NCBI GenBank assembly: GCA_910578645.1 | Contig: CAJTQI010000013.1 | Location: forward strand, 1-64,000 | Direction: 5' to 3' | DNA from: an uncultured Lachnospiraceae bacterium | Lineage (GTDB): Bacteria; Bacillota; Clostridia; Lachnospirales; Lachnospiraceae | Length of the DNA: 64,000 nucleotides | Part shown: piece by piece, positions 9,247-18,818 of the stretch | Numbering within the stretch: the stretch's first letter is position 1 | Layout: each line of letters opens with the position of its first letter | Program-made: the position numbers and the translations under genes | The notes under the pieces: generated by a model | What the model was told of the DNA's origin: nothing | Database searches by the model: none | The model's input: the letters and a program-made list of their open reading frames with translations, nothing else

Positions 9247-9834
9247 TTAATTTAATCCCCGTTTCTTCAGCTCCTGGCACACCCTGCCCACCGGCAGGCC
9301 TACCACGTTGTTGTAATCTCCGCAGATACCTTGAATATATGCCGCGCAAAGCCCTTGGATGGCATAGGCGCCCGCCTTATCCATCGGTTCCCCGCTGTCT
9401 ACATATTGTTTGATATCTTCCTGTGACATAGAATACATCGTTACATCCGTACACTCGCTGAAGGTGGCAAACATAGGGGACATATCTTTGTATTTCCACG
9501 CCAGTGTCACTCCCGTGTACACTTGGTGGCTGCCGCCTTGCAGTTTTCCGAGCATTCCGGCAGCATCTTCCTTGTCCTTTGGCTTGCCTAGAATTTCACC
9601 CCAGCACGCCACCACCGTGTCGGCGCCTATGACGACAAAATCTTCCTTACCTTCTTTCACAAGTTTCCCACAGACATCCACAGCCTTCTGGTAAGACAAC
9701 TCTTCCACCACCTCGGCCGGCTCTGTCTTCGTAATCTTCTCCTCCACTGTACTTGGCATTGTCTTAAAAGAAAGTCCCACCTGCTTAAGCAGCTCTTTTC
9801 TTCTTGGCGACGCCGACGCCAGATATATTTTCAT
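9247..9834 (-). CDS. maf: Maf-type nucleotide pyrophosphatase
   Basis: A 195-residue Maf/YhdE-family protein, a house-cleaning pyrophosphatase acting on dTTP/UTP or modified nucleotides. It shows the start LASASPRRKELLKQ, the ADTVV metal-site motif (IGADTVVACWGEILGKPKD), the SHQVYTGV segment, and GEPMDKAGAYAIQG. Length and motifs are complete. It follows ppk in the leftward run by about 50 nt. Confidence 0.95.
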   Translation of the reverse strand: MKIYLASASPRRKELLKQVGLSFKTMPSTVEEKITKTEPAEVVEELSYQKAVDVCGKLVKEGKEDFVVIGADTVVACWGEILGKPKDKEDAAGMLGKLQGGSHQVYTGVTLAWKYKDMSPMFATFSECTDVTMYSMSQEDIKQYVDSGEPMDKAGAYAIQGLCAAYIQGICGDYNNVVGLPVGRVCQELKKRGLN

Positions 9835-9883
9835 CTGTGTCCCCTCTCCTTTCCTAATCTTTGAATCCGGACAACGCTAAAAT

Positions 9884-12004
9884 CTATATATCTTCATGGT
9901 GCATTTCCGGTACAAAAACTCTTTTGTTACCCAAATCTTTCTTGGCTCTGGCAGCCTCCCTGGCCTCCAGACAGAAGGTAAGCTGAGCATTGTACTCCTC
10001 CCTGGCCCTCTTTCCTGCCTTCTCATAACTTCCGTCAGGCAACAGTACGGAAGCTTTCACCGTATCCCTAAGCTGACAGTCCAATATATGCCGCAGTTTT
10101 TCCTGTAACTGCTGTTTCTCCACCGGGAAAAGAATCTCCACGCGCCGCTCTAAGTTTCGCGGCATCCAGTCCGCACTGGCGCAGTAATACTCCGGTTTCC
10201 CGTCGTTCTCGAAATAAAATATCCTGGCATGCTCCAAATAATTGCCCACAATGGAACGCACCGTGATATTCTCGCTGACGCCCTCAACCCCCACTTTCAG
10301 ACAGCATATCCCGCGGATAATCAGCTCAATCTTCACGCCCGCCGCACTGGCGGCATAAAGTGCCTCGATAATATCCTTATCGCACAGGGAATTCATTTTA
10401 GCAATAATATGAGCCGGCCTTCCCTGCAGGGCATACTCCTTCTCCCTGTCAATCAGATACCGGAATCTGTCTTTGAGCCAGAGCGGCGCAAGAGATAATT
10501 TATTCCAGTTGCGCGGCTCAGAGTAGCCGGAAAGCATATTGAACACGGCCGTGGCATCCTCGCCTATGGATTCCGAGCAGGTGAAAAGCCCCACGTCGGT
10601 GTAAAGCTTCGCCGTGGAATCATTATAATTTCCCGTTCCCAGATGCACATACCTCCGAATACCATACTCTTCCCGTCTAACCACCAAAGTAATCTTACTG
10701 TGGGTTTTCAGTCCTACCAGGCCATAGATGACATGGCATCCCGCCTTCTCCAGTTTCTTCGCCCACACGATATTGTTTTCTTCATCGAAGCGCGCCTTTA
10801 ATTCCACCAAAACGGAGACCTGTTTGCCGTTCTCGGCAGCCTGCTCCAGTGCGGCAACGATAGGAGAATGTCCGCTGACACGGTACAGTGTCTGCTTAAT
10901 CGCAAGCACATCCGGGTCCTTCGCCGCCTGCCTGATGAAATCCACCACAGGCTCGAATGTCTGGTAAGGATGATGCATCAGGATATCCCCTTCCCTGATT
11001 CTTGCAAACACATCCGTCTCCTCGGCAAACTCCGGGACAGGCTGGGGTTTCAGGTAATCATGTTCTTTCAGGCTGTCGAATCCTTCCAACCCATACATCT
11101 TCATAAGGAATGTCAAATCCAGTGGGCCGTTGATGGCATAGATGTCCTCCTGTTCTATAGAAAGCTCTTCCTGAATCAGTTTTAAAAGTTTCTTGTCAAT
11201 CCCCGCTTCCACTTCCAGGCGGATTACCTGTCCCCACTGCCTCTTCTTAAGCTGCTTCTCGATTTCCTCCAGCAAATCTTCCGCCTCATCCTCCTCAATA
11301 CTCAAGTCGGCATTTCTCATAATACGGAAGGGATAACTGCATACGATATCGTAATTGAGGAAAAGTTTGTGGATGTTTCTTTCAATGATTTCCTCAAGCA
11401 GAATCACTTTCATCCCGTCTCCGCCCGGAATCGGCACAATACGGGACAGCACGCTTGGCACCTGTACGGTGGCAAATTCCATTTCTCCCCCGCCGTTCTT
11501 CTTTTTCATCAATGCCCCAAGATTCAAGGATTTATTTCTGATTAACGGAAAGGGCCTGGAAGAATCCACCGCCATGGGCGTCAGGACAGGATATACATTG
11601 TCCGAAAAATATCTGTCCACATAGGCGCCGTCTTCTTTGCTTAACTCCTCATGGTGCCTGATAATATGAAGTCCGTTGTCCATAAGCTGTGGCGTCAGGG
11701 AACGGTTGTAGACGGCGTACTGTTGTTCCACTAATTTATGTGTCTCCTCGTTCACCTGGGTAAGCTGCTCCAATGCAGTCAGCCCGGCGATATCTTTTTT
11801 CTTATATCCGGCATTGACCATGTCCTTGAGAGATGCGACCCTGACCATAAAAAATTCATCCAGGTTAGATGCCGTGATACTCAAAAATTTCAACCGCTCA
11901 AAAAGCGGGTTTTTCTTGTCCTTCGCCTCGCCCAGAACCCTTTTGTCAAAGAGAAGCCAGCTCAACTCTCTGTTTGTATAATATGCAACATTTGAAAAGT
12001 CCAT
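9884..12004 (-). CDS. ppk: Polyphosphate kinase 1
   Basis: A 706-residue PPK1 that polymerises ATP gamma-phosphate into inorganic polyphosphate. The N-terminal domain begins YYTNRELSWLLFDKRVL. The two HxK-type catalytic motifs are visible as LKTHSKITLV and LEHARIFYF; the first His is the family's phosphorylated residue. YVHLGTGNYND follows. It lies 20 nt downstream of the exopolyphosphatase gene, so synthesis and breakdown of polyphosphate share an operon. Confidence 0.97.
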   Translation of the reverse strand: MDFSNVAYYTNRELSWLLFDKRVLGEAKDKKNPLFERLKFLSITASNLDEFFMVRVASLKDMVNAGYKKKDIAGLTALEQLTQVNEETHKLVEQQYAVYNRSLTPQLMDNGLHIIRHHEELSKEDGAYVDRYFSDNVYPVLTPMAVDSSRPFPLIRNKSLNLGALMKKKNGGGEMEFATVQVPSVLSRIVPIPGGDGMKVILLEEIIERNIHKLFLNYDIVCSYPFRIMRNADLSIEEDEAEDLLEEIEKQLKKRQWGQVIRLEVEAGIDKKLLKLIQEELSIEQEDIYAINGPLDLTFLMKMYGLEGFDSLKEHDYLKPQPVPEFAEETDVFARIREGDILMHHPYQTFEPVVDFIRQAAKDPDVLAIKQTLYRVSGHSPIVAALEQAAENGKQVSVLVELKARFDEENNIVWAKKLEKAGCHVIYGLVGLKTHSKITLVVRREEYGIRRYVHLGTGNYNDSTAKLYTDVGLFTCSESIGEDATAVFNMLSGYSEPRNWNKLSLAPLWLKDRFRYLIDREKEYALQGRPAHIIAKMNSLCDKDIIEALYAASAAGVKIELIIRGICCLKVGVEGVSENITVRSIVGNYLEHARIFYFENDGKPEYYCASADWMPRNLERRVEILFPVEKQQLQEKLRHILDCQLRDTVKASVLLPDGSYEKAGKRAREEYNAQLTFCLEAREAARAKKDLGNKRVFVPEMHHEDI

Positions 12005-12024
12005 CTGTCTTTACTGCCCCTTTC

Positions 12025-13554
12025 TCAGCCTTTCTGCCGGATTACCGGCCGCACACTAAACACTTCCTCGAAAAACTCCGCCCGTCTGCCGAACAGCCCC
12101 TTTTCCACCGTGATATCGATAGACGCATCCACCGTAATAATAAGCTGCTCATCCCGAAGCATCGTCCTGACATTCTTAAATTTCTGTTTGTGGCTCCTGT
12201 CCAGCCCGTTGGCGACCTTAAGAATCGCCGTCAGCTTGGCAATCGTCAGGTAATCTTTCCTGCCGATAGCGACATTGGTGCCCATCGCCTCATAATAAGC
12301 AAAATCCATATGGTTGTACTTAACCACATTCGCCACAATCTCCCGCTCTGCTAAGGACAACCCGATAATCTCCGTGGACATGATAATGTTATAGGAACAT
12401 TCCCCCAGGTTTACCAGGCTGATATACTTGCCGCAGTCATGCAACAACGTGGCTATGCGAAGGAGAAGCCTCTCACGCTTTCCCAATCCGTGCACTTTCT
12501 TCATACTGTCAAAAATCGTCAGCGCAATCTTCTCAAGCGTCTCGCCCCGGCGCTTGCTGCCCATATACCGCTTACTGATATTCTGGGCACAGGCAATGAT
12601 ATCCTGTTCAAAATTATGGCTTTCTTTAATCAGCTTATTCTTTTCCCCATATTCATACGCCATGCCGTCGCACAGGCTCACTCCCGGCGCCCAAATCAGT
12701 TTGGCGTCCATTACCTTGGCAATCCGGTTGATTAACATGCCTGATATGAACAACAACGCCACATTTTCCTCCGGCATACCCAAAATACGCGCCACTTCCT
12801 GGACAGACTTAGCCCGGATGCGTTCTAAGAACCTCTCCATAGCCGGCGCCTCCACACTGGTCTGCTCCAGTCCTGCTACATTCTTGCCCACCACGGAAGA
12901 AATGTAATCATCCACCACGATAATATTCTCTATCGCCCTGTCTTTCAAATACAGCTTCTTAAAAACAGCAAGCTGGGAACTAATCATCTCGTCAAGCATA
13001 CTCTCGTTTTGTTCCGGGCGGATATTCAGTCTCCCAAGCTGGTCCTGCAGCCTGAGGACGCCCATACGCATATTCTGGGTCGTCACTAACGTATCTTTGT
13101 CAAAAAGTGATATCTGGATGCTGCCACCTCCGATATCCACGATGGCAGTGCCTTTCTCTATAATCTTATTAAAGGCATCCCCGCAAGAAGCAATCGATTT
13201 ATAATCCAGGAACCGCTGTTCCGAATTGTTTAACACTTCTATCGTGATTCCCGTCCTCTGGGTAATCTGGTCAAGCACAATCATTGTGTTGTCCGTCTCC
13301 CTGATGGCACTGGTGCCGTATGCTTTATAGCTGTCCACCCGGTAGCCCTTCATAATCTCCCCATAATCACGCAATACCCTGCATAGCTCGTCTATCCTCT
13401 CATTGCTGATTTTACCGTTTGCAAAAGTGTCCGAGCCTAAGTCAATACGATGCCTGATATGGTCAATTTCCTTAATTCCATTTTTCGCAGAAATCTCAAA
13501 AACTTTCATTGCCAGTTCATAAGAACCCACATCAATCGCCGCAAATGTCTTCAT
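12025..13554 (-). CDS. ppx: Ppx/GppA exopolyphosphatase with HD domain
   Basis: A 509-residue protein with an actin-like Ppx/GppA N-terminal half (AAIDVGSYELAMKVFE; IVDIGGGSIQ phosphate-binding motif; YGTSAIRET) and a C-terminal HD-type domain with LLHDCGKYI and KYNHMD. It would hydrolyse polyphosphate or pppGpp. Between residues about 200 and 300 it contains a second nucleotide-fold lobe. It precedes ppk by 20 nt and follows the DUF815 ATPase by about 30 nt. Confidence 0.93.
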   Translation of the reverse strand: MKTFAAIDVGSYELAMKVFEISAKNGIKEIDHIRHRIDLGSDTFANGKISNERIDELCRVLRDYGEIMKGYRVDSYKAYGTSAIRETDNTMIVLDQITQRTGITIEVLNNSEQRFLDYKSIASCGDAFNKIIEKGTAIVDIGGGSIQISLFDKDTLVTTQNMRMGVLRLQDQLGRLNIRPEQNESMLDEMISSQLAVFKKLYLKDRAIENIIVVDDYISSVVGKNVAGLEQTSVEAPAMERFLERIRAKSVQEVARILGMPEENVALLFISGMLINRIAKVMDAKLIWAPGVSLCDGMAYEYGEKNKLIKESHNFEQDIIACAQNISKRYMGSKRRGETLEKIALTIFDSMKKVHGLGKRERLLLRIATLLHDCGKYISLVNLGECSYNIIMSTEIIGLSLAEREIVANVVKYNHMDFAYYEAMGTNVAIGRKDYLTIAKLTAILKVANGLDRSHKQKFKNVRTMLRDEQLIITVDASIDITVEKGLFGRRAEFFEEVFSVRPVIRQKG

Positions 13555-13587
13555 AACTGATTGCTTCCTTTACATGTATATATTCTT

Positions 13588-14871
13588 TCAAGCCTGATGC
13601 CCCCGCAGATAATCAATATACTGCTGCGCCGTCCTGCCCGACAGTCCGCCGTGGGCAAGCTCCCATTGCCCCGCTTCCAAAAGCAGTTCTTCTTCGTTCA
13701 CCGTGACGCCGTAGCGGGCTGCCAGCCCTTTTACGATTTCCTGGAACTGTTTCTTGTCCGGGCCACGGAAGAAAATCGTCACTCCGAAACGGTACACGAG
13801 AGACAGTTTCTCCTGCACGGTATCGCTTGCGTGCATGTCCTCCCGTCTGCCCTCTTTGTCGCTGTAATTCTCTCTTATCAGATGGCGTCTGTTGGAAGTT
13901 GCATAAATGAGCACATTGTTCGGCTTCTTTTCCAGGCCTCCCTCAATCACCGCCTTCAGATATTTATATTCCGTCTCAAACTCTTCAAAACTCAAATCAT
14001 CCATATAAATGATGAACTTATAATTCCTGTTCTTAATCTGCGCAATTACATCATTTAAATCTTCAAGCTGATGCTTATAAATCTCAATAATACGCAGCCC
14101 CTTGTCATAATATTCGTTGGCAATCGCCTTAATACTTGTAGACTTTCCCGTTCCTGCATCGCCGAAAAGCAGACAATTGTTCGCTTTTCTGCCCGACACA
14201 AAAGCGTCCGTATTATCGGTCAACTTCTTCTTGGGAATCTCATATCCAATCAGGTCGTCTAACTGGACATGGGATATGTTGCGGATTGGCTCTATCCATG
14301 CGCCCTCCTGTGTGTGCACCACGCGAAATGCTTTATGTAAACCAAATTTCCCCACACCGTACTCATGATAGAATCCTGTCAGAACGGCTTTCATCTCCAA
14401 TGCACTCTCGCACACCGCAAACTGCTGCGCCAGACGGCATATCCTGTCCCTAATCTTCGTGCTATAGACTCTGCTGCTCTGGGTAGGGCTCTCGTAATCA
14501 AGCACAAGATTAAACTCCGGCGCCTTAAGCACTTCCGTCATCTCCGTAAAATTAAAATCAAAAAACTCCTTGAACACAGTGATATCATGGAGCGCAAACT
14601 GGTTAATGCTGCCTTCCACTTCTCCCCTGATTTCACATGCCACACTGTAGCAATTCTCATCGTTCACCAACAGGTTTGTCAGGTAACAGTGCCACAAATT
14701 CCCGGAAAATCCGTATGCCGCCGCCATCTCAAGCAGTCCGTGCATACATTCATAGAACAGCGGCCGGGCCCGTCCGTCCCCGGAACGGTAACGGTCCATC
14801 AGCCACACCATGTCGTTTAGAATCTTTCTGTCCTGCTTACCTTTATAAATAATCAGTTCTTCTTCCTTCAT
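13588..14871 (-). CDS. DUF815-family AAA+ ATPase
   Basis: A 427-residue protein of the DUF815 AAA+ family. The N-terminal 200 residues lack recognisable motifs. Then come LIGYEIPKKKLTDNT, Walker A GDAGTGKSTS, Walker B FIIYMDDLSF and sensor-type TSNRRHLI. The substrate is not known in the family. I start at 14871 because GGAGG lies six bases before this ATG; an ATG eight codons upstream lacks a site. The gene sits between pheA and ppx. Confidence 0.88.
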   Translation of the reverse strand: MKEEELIIYKGKQDRKILNDMVWLMDRYRSGDGRARPLFYECMHGLLEMAAAYGFSGNLWHCYLTNLLVNDENCYSVACEIRGEVEGSINQFALHDITVFKEFFDFNFTEMTEVLKAPEFNLVLDYESPTQSSRVYSTKIRDRICRLAQQFAVCESALEMKAVLTGFYHEYGVGKFGLHKAFRVVHTQEGAWIEPIRNISHVQLDDLIGYEIPKKKLTDNTDAFVSGRKANNCLLFGDAGTGKSTSIKAIANEYYDKGLRIIEIYKHQLEDLNDVIAQIKNRNYKFIIYMDDLSFEEFETEYKYLKAVIEGGLEKKPNNVLIYATSNRRHLIRENYSDKEGRREDMHASDTVQEKLSLVYRFGVTIFFRGPDKKQFQEIVKGLAARYGVTVNEEELLLEAGQWELAHGGLSGRTAQQYIDYLRGHQA

Positions 14872-14895
14872 ATGAATCCTCCATTCGTCCGCCAC

Positions 14896-16023
14896 TCAAT
14901 AATTCCCCAGTATCCGCATACTCCTTGCCTCCTCCCGCAATCCCCGCAGCGCATTCTTCACCGCGCCGTCCGCCAGATTGCCTTCAAAGTCAATGAAAAA
15001 ACGATACTCCCAATTTCTCTCCTCGATGGGCCTGCTCTCGATTTTCGTCATATTCAAACCGTTATAGATAAAATGAGACAACATATGGTACAAAGAACCA
15101 CTCTCATGGGGCACTTCCAGACAGATGCTCACTTTTTTTGCATTCTTGAGGAAAATTCTCTGGTTTGTGACAATAATAAACCGGGTGGAATTTGTCTCTG
15201 ACTGGTTCACACCCCGCGCAAGAATGTCTAAACCATAAATCTTCGCCGCATGTTCACTGGCGATTGCCGCCTGACTCTTATCCCCGTCCTCCTTCACTTT
15301 GCGCGCCGCAAAAGCATTATTCTGCATACTAATCTGCTGCCACCCGGCATGGGCGTTAAGATATCTTGCGCTTTGCATAAGCGACTGGGGATGGGAATAC
15401 ACCGTCCTTATCTGTCCGGTGTCCGTCCCCGGAAGTCCTAGCAGACAATGTTCTATCCTGATAATCTGCTCCCCGATAATATAATTTTCAAACTCTGCTA
15501 ACATATCATAGATTTCGTTCACGATGCCCGCCGTAGAATTTTCGATGGGAAGCACCGCATAGTCTGCACTTCCTTCCTCAATGGCGCACATGGCATCGCG
15601 GAATGTGTCCACATGGAAACAATTCACATCCTCCCCAAAATATTGCATCATAGCCAACTGGGAATAGGCGCCCTCGGCTCCCTGAAACACCACCCTTGCC
15701 TCCTGTTTATCAACCTGCTCCACACCGATAAAAGGCAATTTGCCCTTGGCCCCCTTCTCACCTAGTTTATGATACTGCAGCTTGCGGCTCGTAGACATAA
15801 TCTGTTCAAATAATTCCTGCACCCCGCAGGCATTGAAATCATTATGCGTAAGAGCACATACTTTGCGCAGTTTCTCTTCTTCCCTGGACTTATCAAGCAC
15901 TTTTTTGCCTGTCGCAATCTTATAATCGGCAACCTGAGAGCAAAGCTCCATGCGCTCCTCGTAGAGCTTCACAATCTCCTCATCAATCCGGTCCAGTTTC
16001 TCCCGCAATTCCAATAAATCCAT
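14896..16023 (-). CDS. pheA: Chorismate mutase / prephenate dehydratase (P-protein)
   Basis: A 375-residue bifunctional enzyme of phenylalanine synthesis. An AroQ-type chorismate mutase occupies about residues 1-90 (LREKLDRIDEEIVKLYEERMELC). A prephenate dehydratase follows from about 110 (VVFQGAEGAYSQLAMM; catalytic NSTRFIIV). A C-terminal ACT domain carries the phenylalanine-binding ESRP motif, implying feedback inhibition. It heads the leftward run that continues through DUF815, ppx and ppk. Confidence 0.96.
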   Translation of the reverse strand: MDLLELREKLDRIDEEIVKLYEERMELCSQVADYKIATGKKVLDKSREEEKLRKVCALTHNDFNACGVQELFEQIMSTSRKLQYHKLGEKGAKGKLPFIGVEQVDKQEARVVFQGAEGAYSQLAMMQYFGEDVNCFHVDTFRDAMCAIEEGSADYAVLPIENSTAGIVNEIYDMLAEFENYIIGEQIIRIEHCLLGLPGTDTGQIRTVYSHPQSLMQSARYLNAHAGWQQISMQNNAFAARKVKEDGDKSQAAIASEHAAKIYGLDILARGVNQSETNSTRFIIVTNQRIFLKNAKKVSICLEVPHESGSLYHMLSHFIYNGLNMTKIESRPIEERNWEYRFFIDFEGNLADGAVKNALRGLREEARSMRILGNY

Positions 16024-16098
16024 TCTGTTTTATCCCTTCATCTTTCCTGTCGGCCACAGTTTGTTACATGGCTGACAACTCCTTTTTTTCTATATTCA

Positions 16099-16127
16099 AT
16101 CTTAACCTAAATCCCCCTTGATAGCAA
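16099..16127 (-). promoter_or_regulatory. Candidate pheA promoter
   Basis: On the minus strand TTGCTA (16127-16122), a 17-bp spacer and TAAGAT (16104-16099). The -35 box overlaps that of the divergent promoter at 16118-16146. Confidence 0.4.
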
Positions 16128-16146
16128 GACAGTTTAAGGCTATAAT
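16118..16146 (+). promoter_or_regulatory. SigA-type promoter of the DUF5050 gene
   Basis: TTGATA (16118-16123), a 17-bp spacer and TATAAT (16141-16146), followed by an AGGAGGGG ribosome binding site ending 3-4 nt before the ATG. The leader is very short. Confidence 0.75.
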
Positions 16147-16170
16147 AAACAGAAAGAATAGGAGGGGATT

Positions 16171-17205
16171 ATGACAACAAAACAAAAAAATATTGCAATT
16201 ATTTCTGTAATAGGCGCTATAATTCTTATACTGCTCGTGCTTGTCATTCTGTCAAACCACGTCACACTCAATGATGACTACACCGTAGGCAACACGCCTG
16301 GCAACCTTAATAACAACGGTTATTTCTGTGAGTACGACGGGCGCGTCTATTTCGCCAATGCATACGACAGCTACTCACTCTATTCCATGAATCCTGACGA
16401 AACCGATATCAAGAAAGTACACGGCGGTTCTTCCTCTTTCATATGCGCGGCCGGAGATTATGTCTATTATGCCATGGCCAACGCGTCAGGCGGTTCTGAC
16501 CTTGGTTCAGTGCGCGGCTCCTACGGTATCTACCGGAGTAAGCAAAACGGAAACGGCTCCACCGGCTTAGACCGCTGCCACGTCGTTTCCATGCAGTTGT
16601 GTGGCAATTATCTCTATTATCAGAAACTAGACCCGAGAAGTTCCGTCACCTTGGAGAAAATCAAAATCGACAAGAAAGATAAAGCAACCGTTTCCAATAC
16701 TGCCATCAATCCGAGCTGCTACGTCAATGGCATCATCTACTATAACGGAACCGAAGATGACCATTACCTGCGTACCCTGGATACGGCCACCGATAAGACA
16801 AACGTGGCTTGGGAAGGCGATATCTGGAATCCGATTTTCCAGGATGGCTATGTCTACTATATGGACGTGTCGAATAAATACAAACTATGCCGCTATCATA
16901 TGTCAGACGACGTGGTGGAAGTCTTGACAAAAGAGCGGGTCGACCTGTTTAACGTATACGGCAACTATATTTATTACCAGACCAGCTCCAAGACGGCGCC
17001 CGCACTGAAAAGGATGTTTATAGACGGCAGCTCCCAGGAGATTGTCAGCGAAGGAGTTTACCAGAATATCAACATTACCTCCCAGTATGTATATTTCAAT
17101 GCATTCAAAGAGCCCACCCCTGTTTACAGAACAAGCACCTTCGGCCCGGTGGATGTAAGCACCTTCGACGCAGCAATGCAGGCTGCTTTGAAAGAGACAA
17201 AATAA
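16171..17205 (+). CDS. DUF5050-type membrane-anchored beta-propeller-like protein
   Basis: A 344-residue protein with an N-terminal membrane segment (about residues 9-28, AIISVIGAIILILLVLVIL) followed by an extracellular domain. That domain is built of repeated blades of the type YVYYAMAN / NYLYYQKLD / YVYYMDVSNKYKLCRY / NYIYYQTSS / YVYFNAF, which is the pattern of DUF5050 proteins. No catalytic residue is evident; a sensing or binding role at the cell surface is inference. Single-gene transcript with its own promoter and a terminator at 17208-17260. Confidence 0.8.
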   Translation: MTTKQKNIAIISVIGAIILILLVLVILSNHVTLNDDYTVGNTPGNLNNNGYFCEYDGRVYFANAYDSYSLYSMNPDETDIKKVHGGSSSFICAAGDYVYYAMANASGGSDLGSVRGSYGIYRSKQNGNGSTGLDRCHVVSMQLCGNYLYYQKLDPRSSVTLEKIKIDKKDKATVSNTAINPSCYVNGIIYYNGTEDDHYLRTLDTATDKTNVAWEGDIWNPIFQDGYVYYMDVSNKYKLCRYHMSDDVVEVLTKERVDLFNVYGNYIYYQTSSKTAPALKRMFIDGSSQEIVSEGVYQNINITSQYVYFNAFKEPTPVYRTSTFGPVDVSTFDAAMQAALKETK

Positions 17206-17207
17206 TA

Positions 17208-17260
17208 AAAAGCGCTTTGCAGCCACAGCCCTTATATGGCCGTGATTGCAAAGTGCTTTT
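17208..17260. terminator. Bidirectional terminator overlapping the GNAT gene end
   Basis: AAAAGCGCTTTGCA (17208-17221) pairs with TGCAAAGTGCTTTT (17247-17260), one mismatch. The A-run and T-run at the ends serve both strands. The right arm lies within the last codons of the convergent acetyltransferase gene. Confidence 0.75.
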
Positions 17261-17891
17261 CCATTGCTTCCTCGTCGTACATGCCGCCATAAAGAGCAGT
17301 CACCTTCTCCGCCATGCCCGTCCACGCCTCCGTGTCCAAAAACGGCATCGTCATAATCCGGTAATCCACATCCCACACCCTGCTCCTTGTACTTGTCATA
17401 ACACACCCTGCATGGGTATAGAAAGAAATCCGGCGCTTTCTTATGAGCCGTACCGTCTCGTCTATTGTATCAAGCTCGTCGTCTTCTACCTCAATAACCA
17501 ACGCATCCCATCCAAAACATTCTTTGCGCAGAAGGGACAGCGCAAAAGAACCGTAGCCTTTCCCTCTTTTCTTGCTGCACACCGCAAAATAATCAAGCAA
17601 TAACACATGTTTCTCCTTGTTTGTCAGCAGAAAAGCGTATGCACGCAACTCCCGGCGCACACTGCCGTCCGCTGCCTCTTCCCCCGTTTCCGTATCCGGC
17701 TGTATCTCCTCATAGAATCCATAAGCCTGATAACTTCCTTTCTTCCACATCTTCTCGATAATGGCGAAAGGTTTTATTTCCTCCGACGGGAAATCTTCTC
17801 TCACACAACTCGTATAAATTTCCCTTGCCTCTTCCAGCGTCAACCTCTGCGCCCACATATTTTCTATTGATTCCACCATACGAATAACCAT
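17232..17891 (-). CDS. GNAT-family N-acetyltransferase
   Basis: A 219-residue protein with the acetyl-CoA loop SKKRGKGYGSFALSLLRKE preceded by VLLLDYFAV, as in GNAT enzymes. The substrate is unknown. I place the start at 17891 (MVIRMVES; 17879 also possible). A longer frame to 17960 would overlap folBK by 49 nt and lacks a family match. It is the last gene of the folate operon. Confidence 0.85.
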   Translation of the reverse strand: MVIRMVESIENMWAQRLTLEEAREIYTSCVREDFPSEEIKPFAIIEKMWKKGSYQAYGFYEEIQPDTETGEEAADGSVRRELRAYAFLLTNKEKHVLLLDYFAVCSKKRGKGYGSFALSLLRKECFGWDALVIEVEDDELDTIDETVRLIRKRRISFYTHAGCVMTSTRSRVWDVDYRIMTMPFLDTEAWTGMAEKVTALYGGMYDEEAMEKHFAITAI

Positions 17892-17911
17892 GCCTTTCTT
17901 GAAATACTCTT

Positions 17912-18763
17912 TTAACCGGTTTCTGATTCCCGGTTCTCTTTCTCCGATTTTTCCCTGCATTCCTCATACATCTGCATGACGCTCTTGCCTGACAGCGGAT
18001 GCTTCTCGTATGGGGCAATCTGTGCAAGCGGCCTGAGTACAAAATACCTGTTGTGCATGTCCACATGGGGAATCATCAAATCTTCCCCGTCCATGACACA
18101 GTCCTCATACAATAATATATCAATGTCCAAAGTTCTGGGCCCCCAATGTTGCTTTCTCTCCCTGCCATGGGCAGACTCTATTTCATGAATCTTCTCAAGC
18201 AACATCTTCGGCGTATACAGCGTCTCCGCTACAATAGCGCCGTTTAGGAAGTCATCCTGCTCCACTCCCCCGTAGGGCGCAGTCACAATCCAGTCAGACA
18301 CGCGCAGTACCCGGCATTTCTCATCAGCCCGCAAGGCTTCCACTGCGCCCTCCAAATGTTTGCGTCTGTCTCCCATATTGGAGCCACAGGAGAGACAAAC
18401 GTTACGCCATCCTCTCGTAACTTTCACCGAAACAGACTCAAAAGGCAGAGGAATAGGAGCCTCAGGCTTGCGCACTTCAAGTGTAACCCTTCTCACCAAG
18501 GGGAAATGCAAAAGAAGTGCCTCCGCCGCCGTCTCCGCCACCGTCTCTATCAGTTTATATGTATGTTCCTTCATAAAACGATTTAAGAACGTACAGACCT
18601 CTCCATAATTCGTGGAGAGGCCCAAGTCATCCAATATGCCTGCTTTTCTCGTATCCGTTTCCAATATGGCATTGATATAAAAATTCTGTCCCTTCTCGTT
18701 CTCCTCGCGATACACGCCGTGATGGGCATAAACCCGCAGGTTCTCAATCTTAATCTCATCCAT
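17912..18763 (-). CDS. folBK: Dihydroneopterin aldolase / HPPK fusion
   Basis: A 283-residue fusion of two consecutive folate-synthesis enzymes. The FolB domain is about residues 1-118 (IENLRVYAHHGVYREE; NYGEVCTFL; ETVAETAAEALL). The FolK domain is about 120-275 (VCLSCGSNMGDRRKHLEGAVEAL; GVEQDDFLNGA; GPRTLDIDILLYE), supplying 6-hydroxymethyl-7,8-dihydropterin diphosphate to FolP. AGGAGCAG precedes the ATG. It lies 55 nt after folP. Confidence 0.95.
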   Translation of the reverse strand: MDEIKIENLRVYAHHGVYREENEKGQNFYINAILETDTRKAGILDDLGLSTNYGEVCTFLNRFMKEHTYKLIETVAETAAEALLLHFPLVRRVTLEVRKPEAPIPLPFESVSVKVTRGWRNVCLSCGSNMGDRRKHLEGAVEALRADEKCRVLRVSDWIVTAPYGGVEQDDFLNGAIVAETLYTPKMLLEKIHEIESAHGRERKQHWGPRTLDIDILLYEDCVMDGEDLMIPHVDMHNRYFVLRPLAQIAPYEKHPLSGKSVMQMYEECREKSEKENRESETG

Positions 18764-18818
18764 ATATACTGCTCCTTGCTATCCTGAAAATCTATCCCGA
18801 ATCTTTCCCGGGACATAT

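Noticed and set aside
17892..17960. N-terminal extension of the folate-operon acetyltransferase
   Set aside because: It overlaps folBK by 49 nt and reads through the folBK 3' end without a ribosome binding site.
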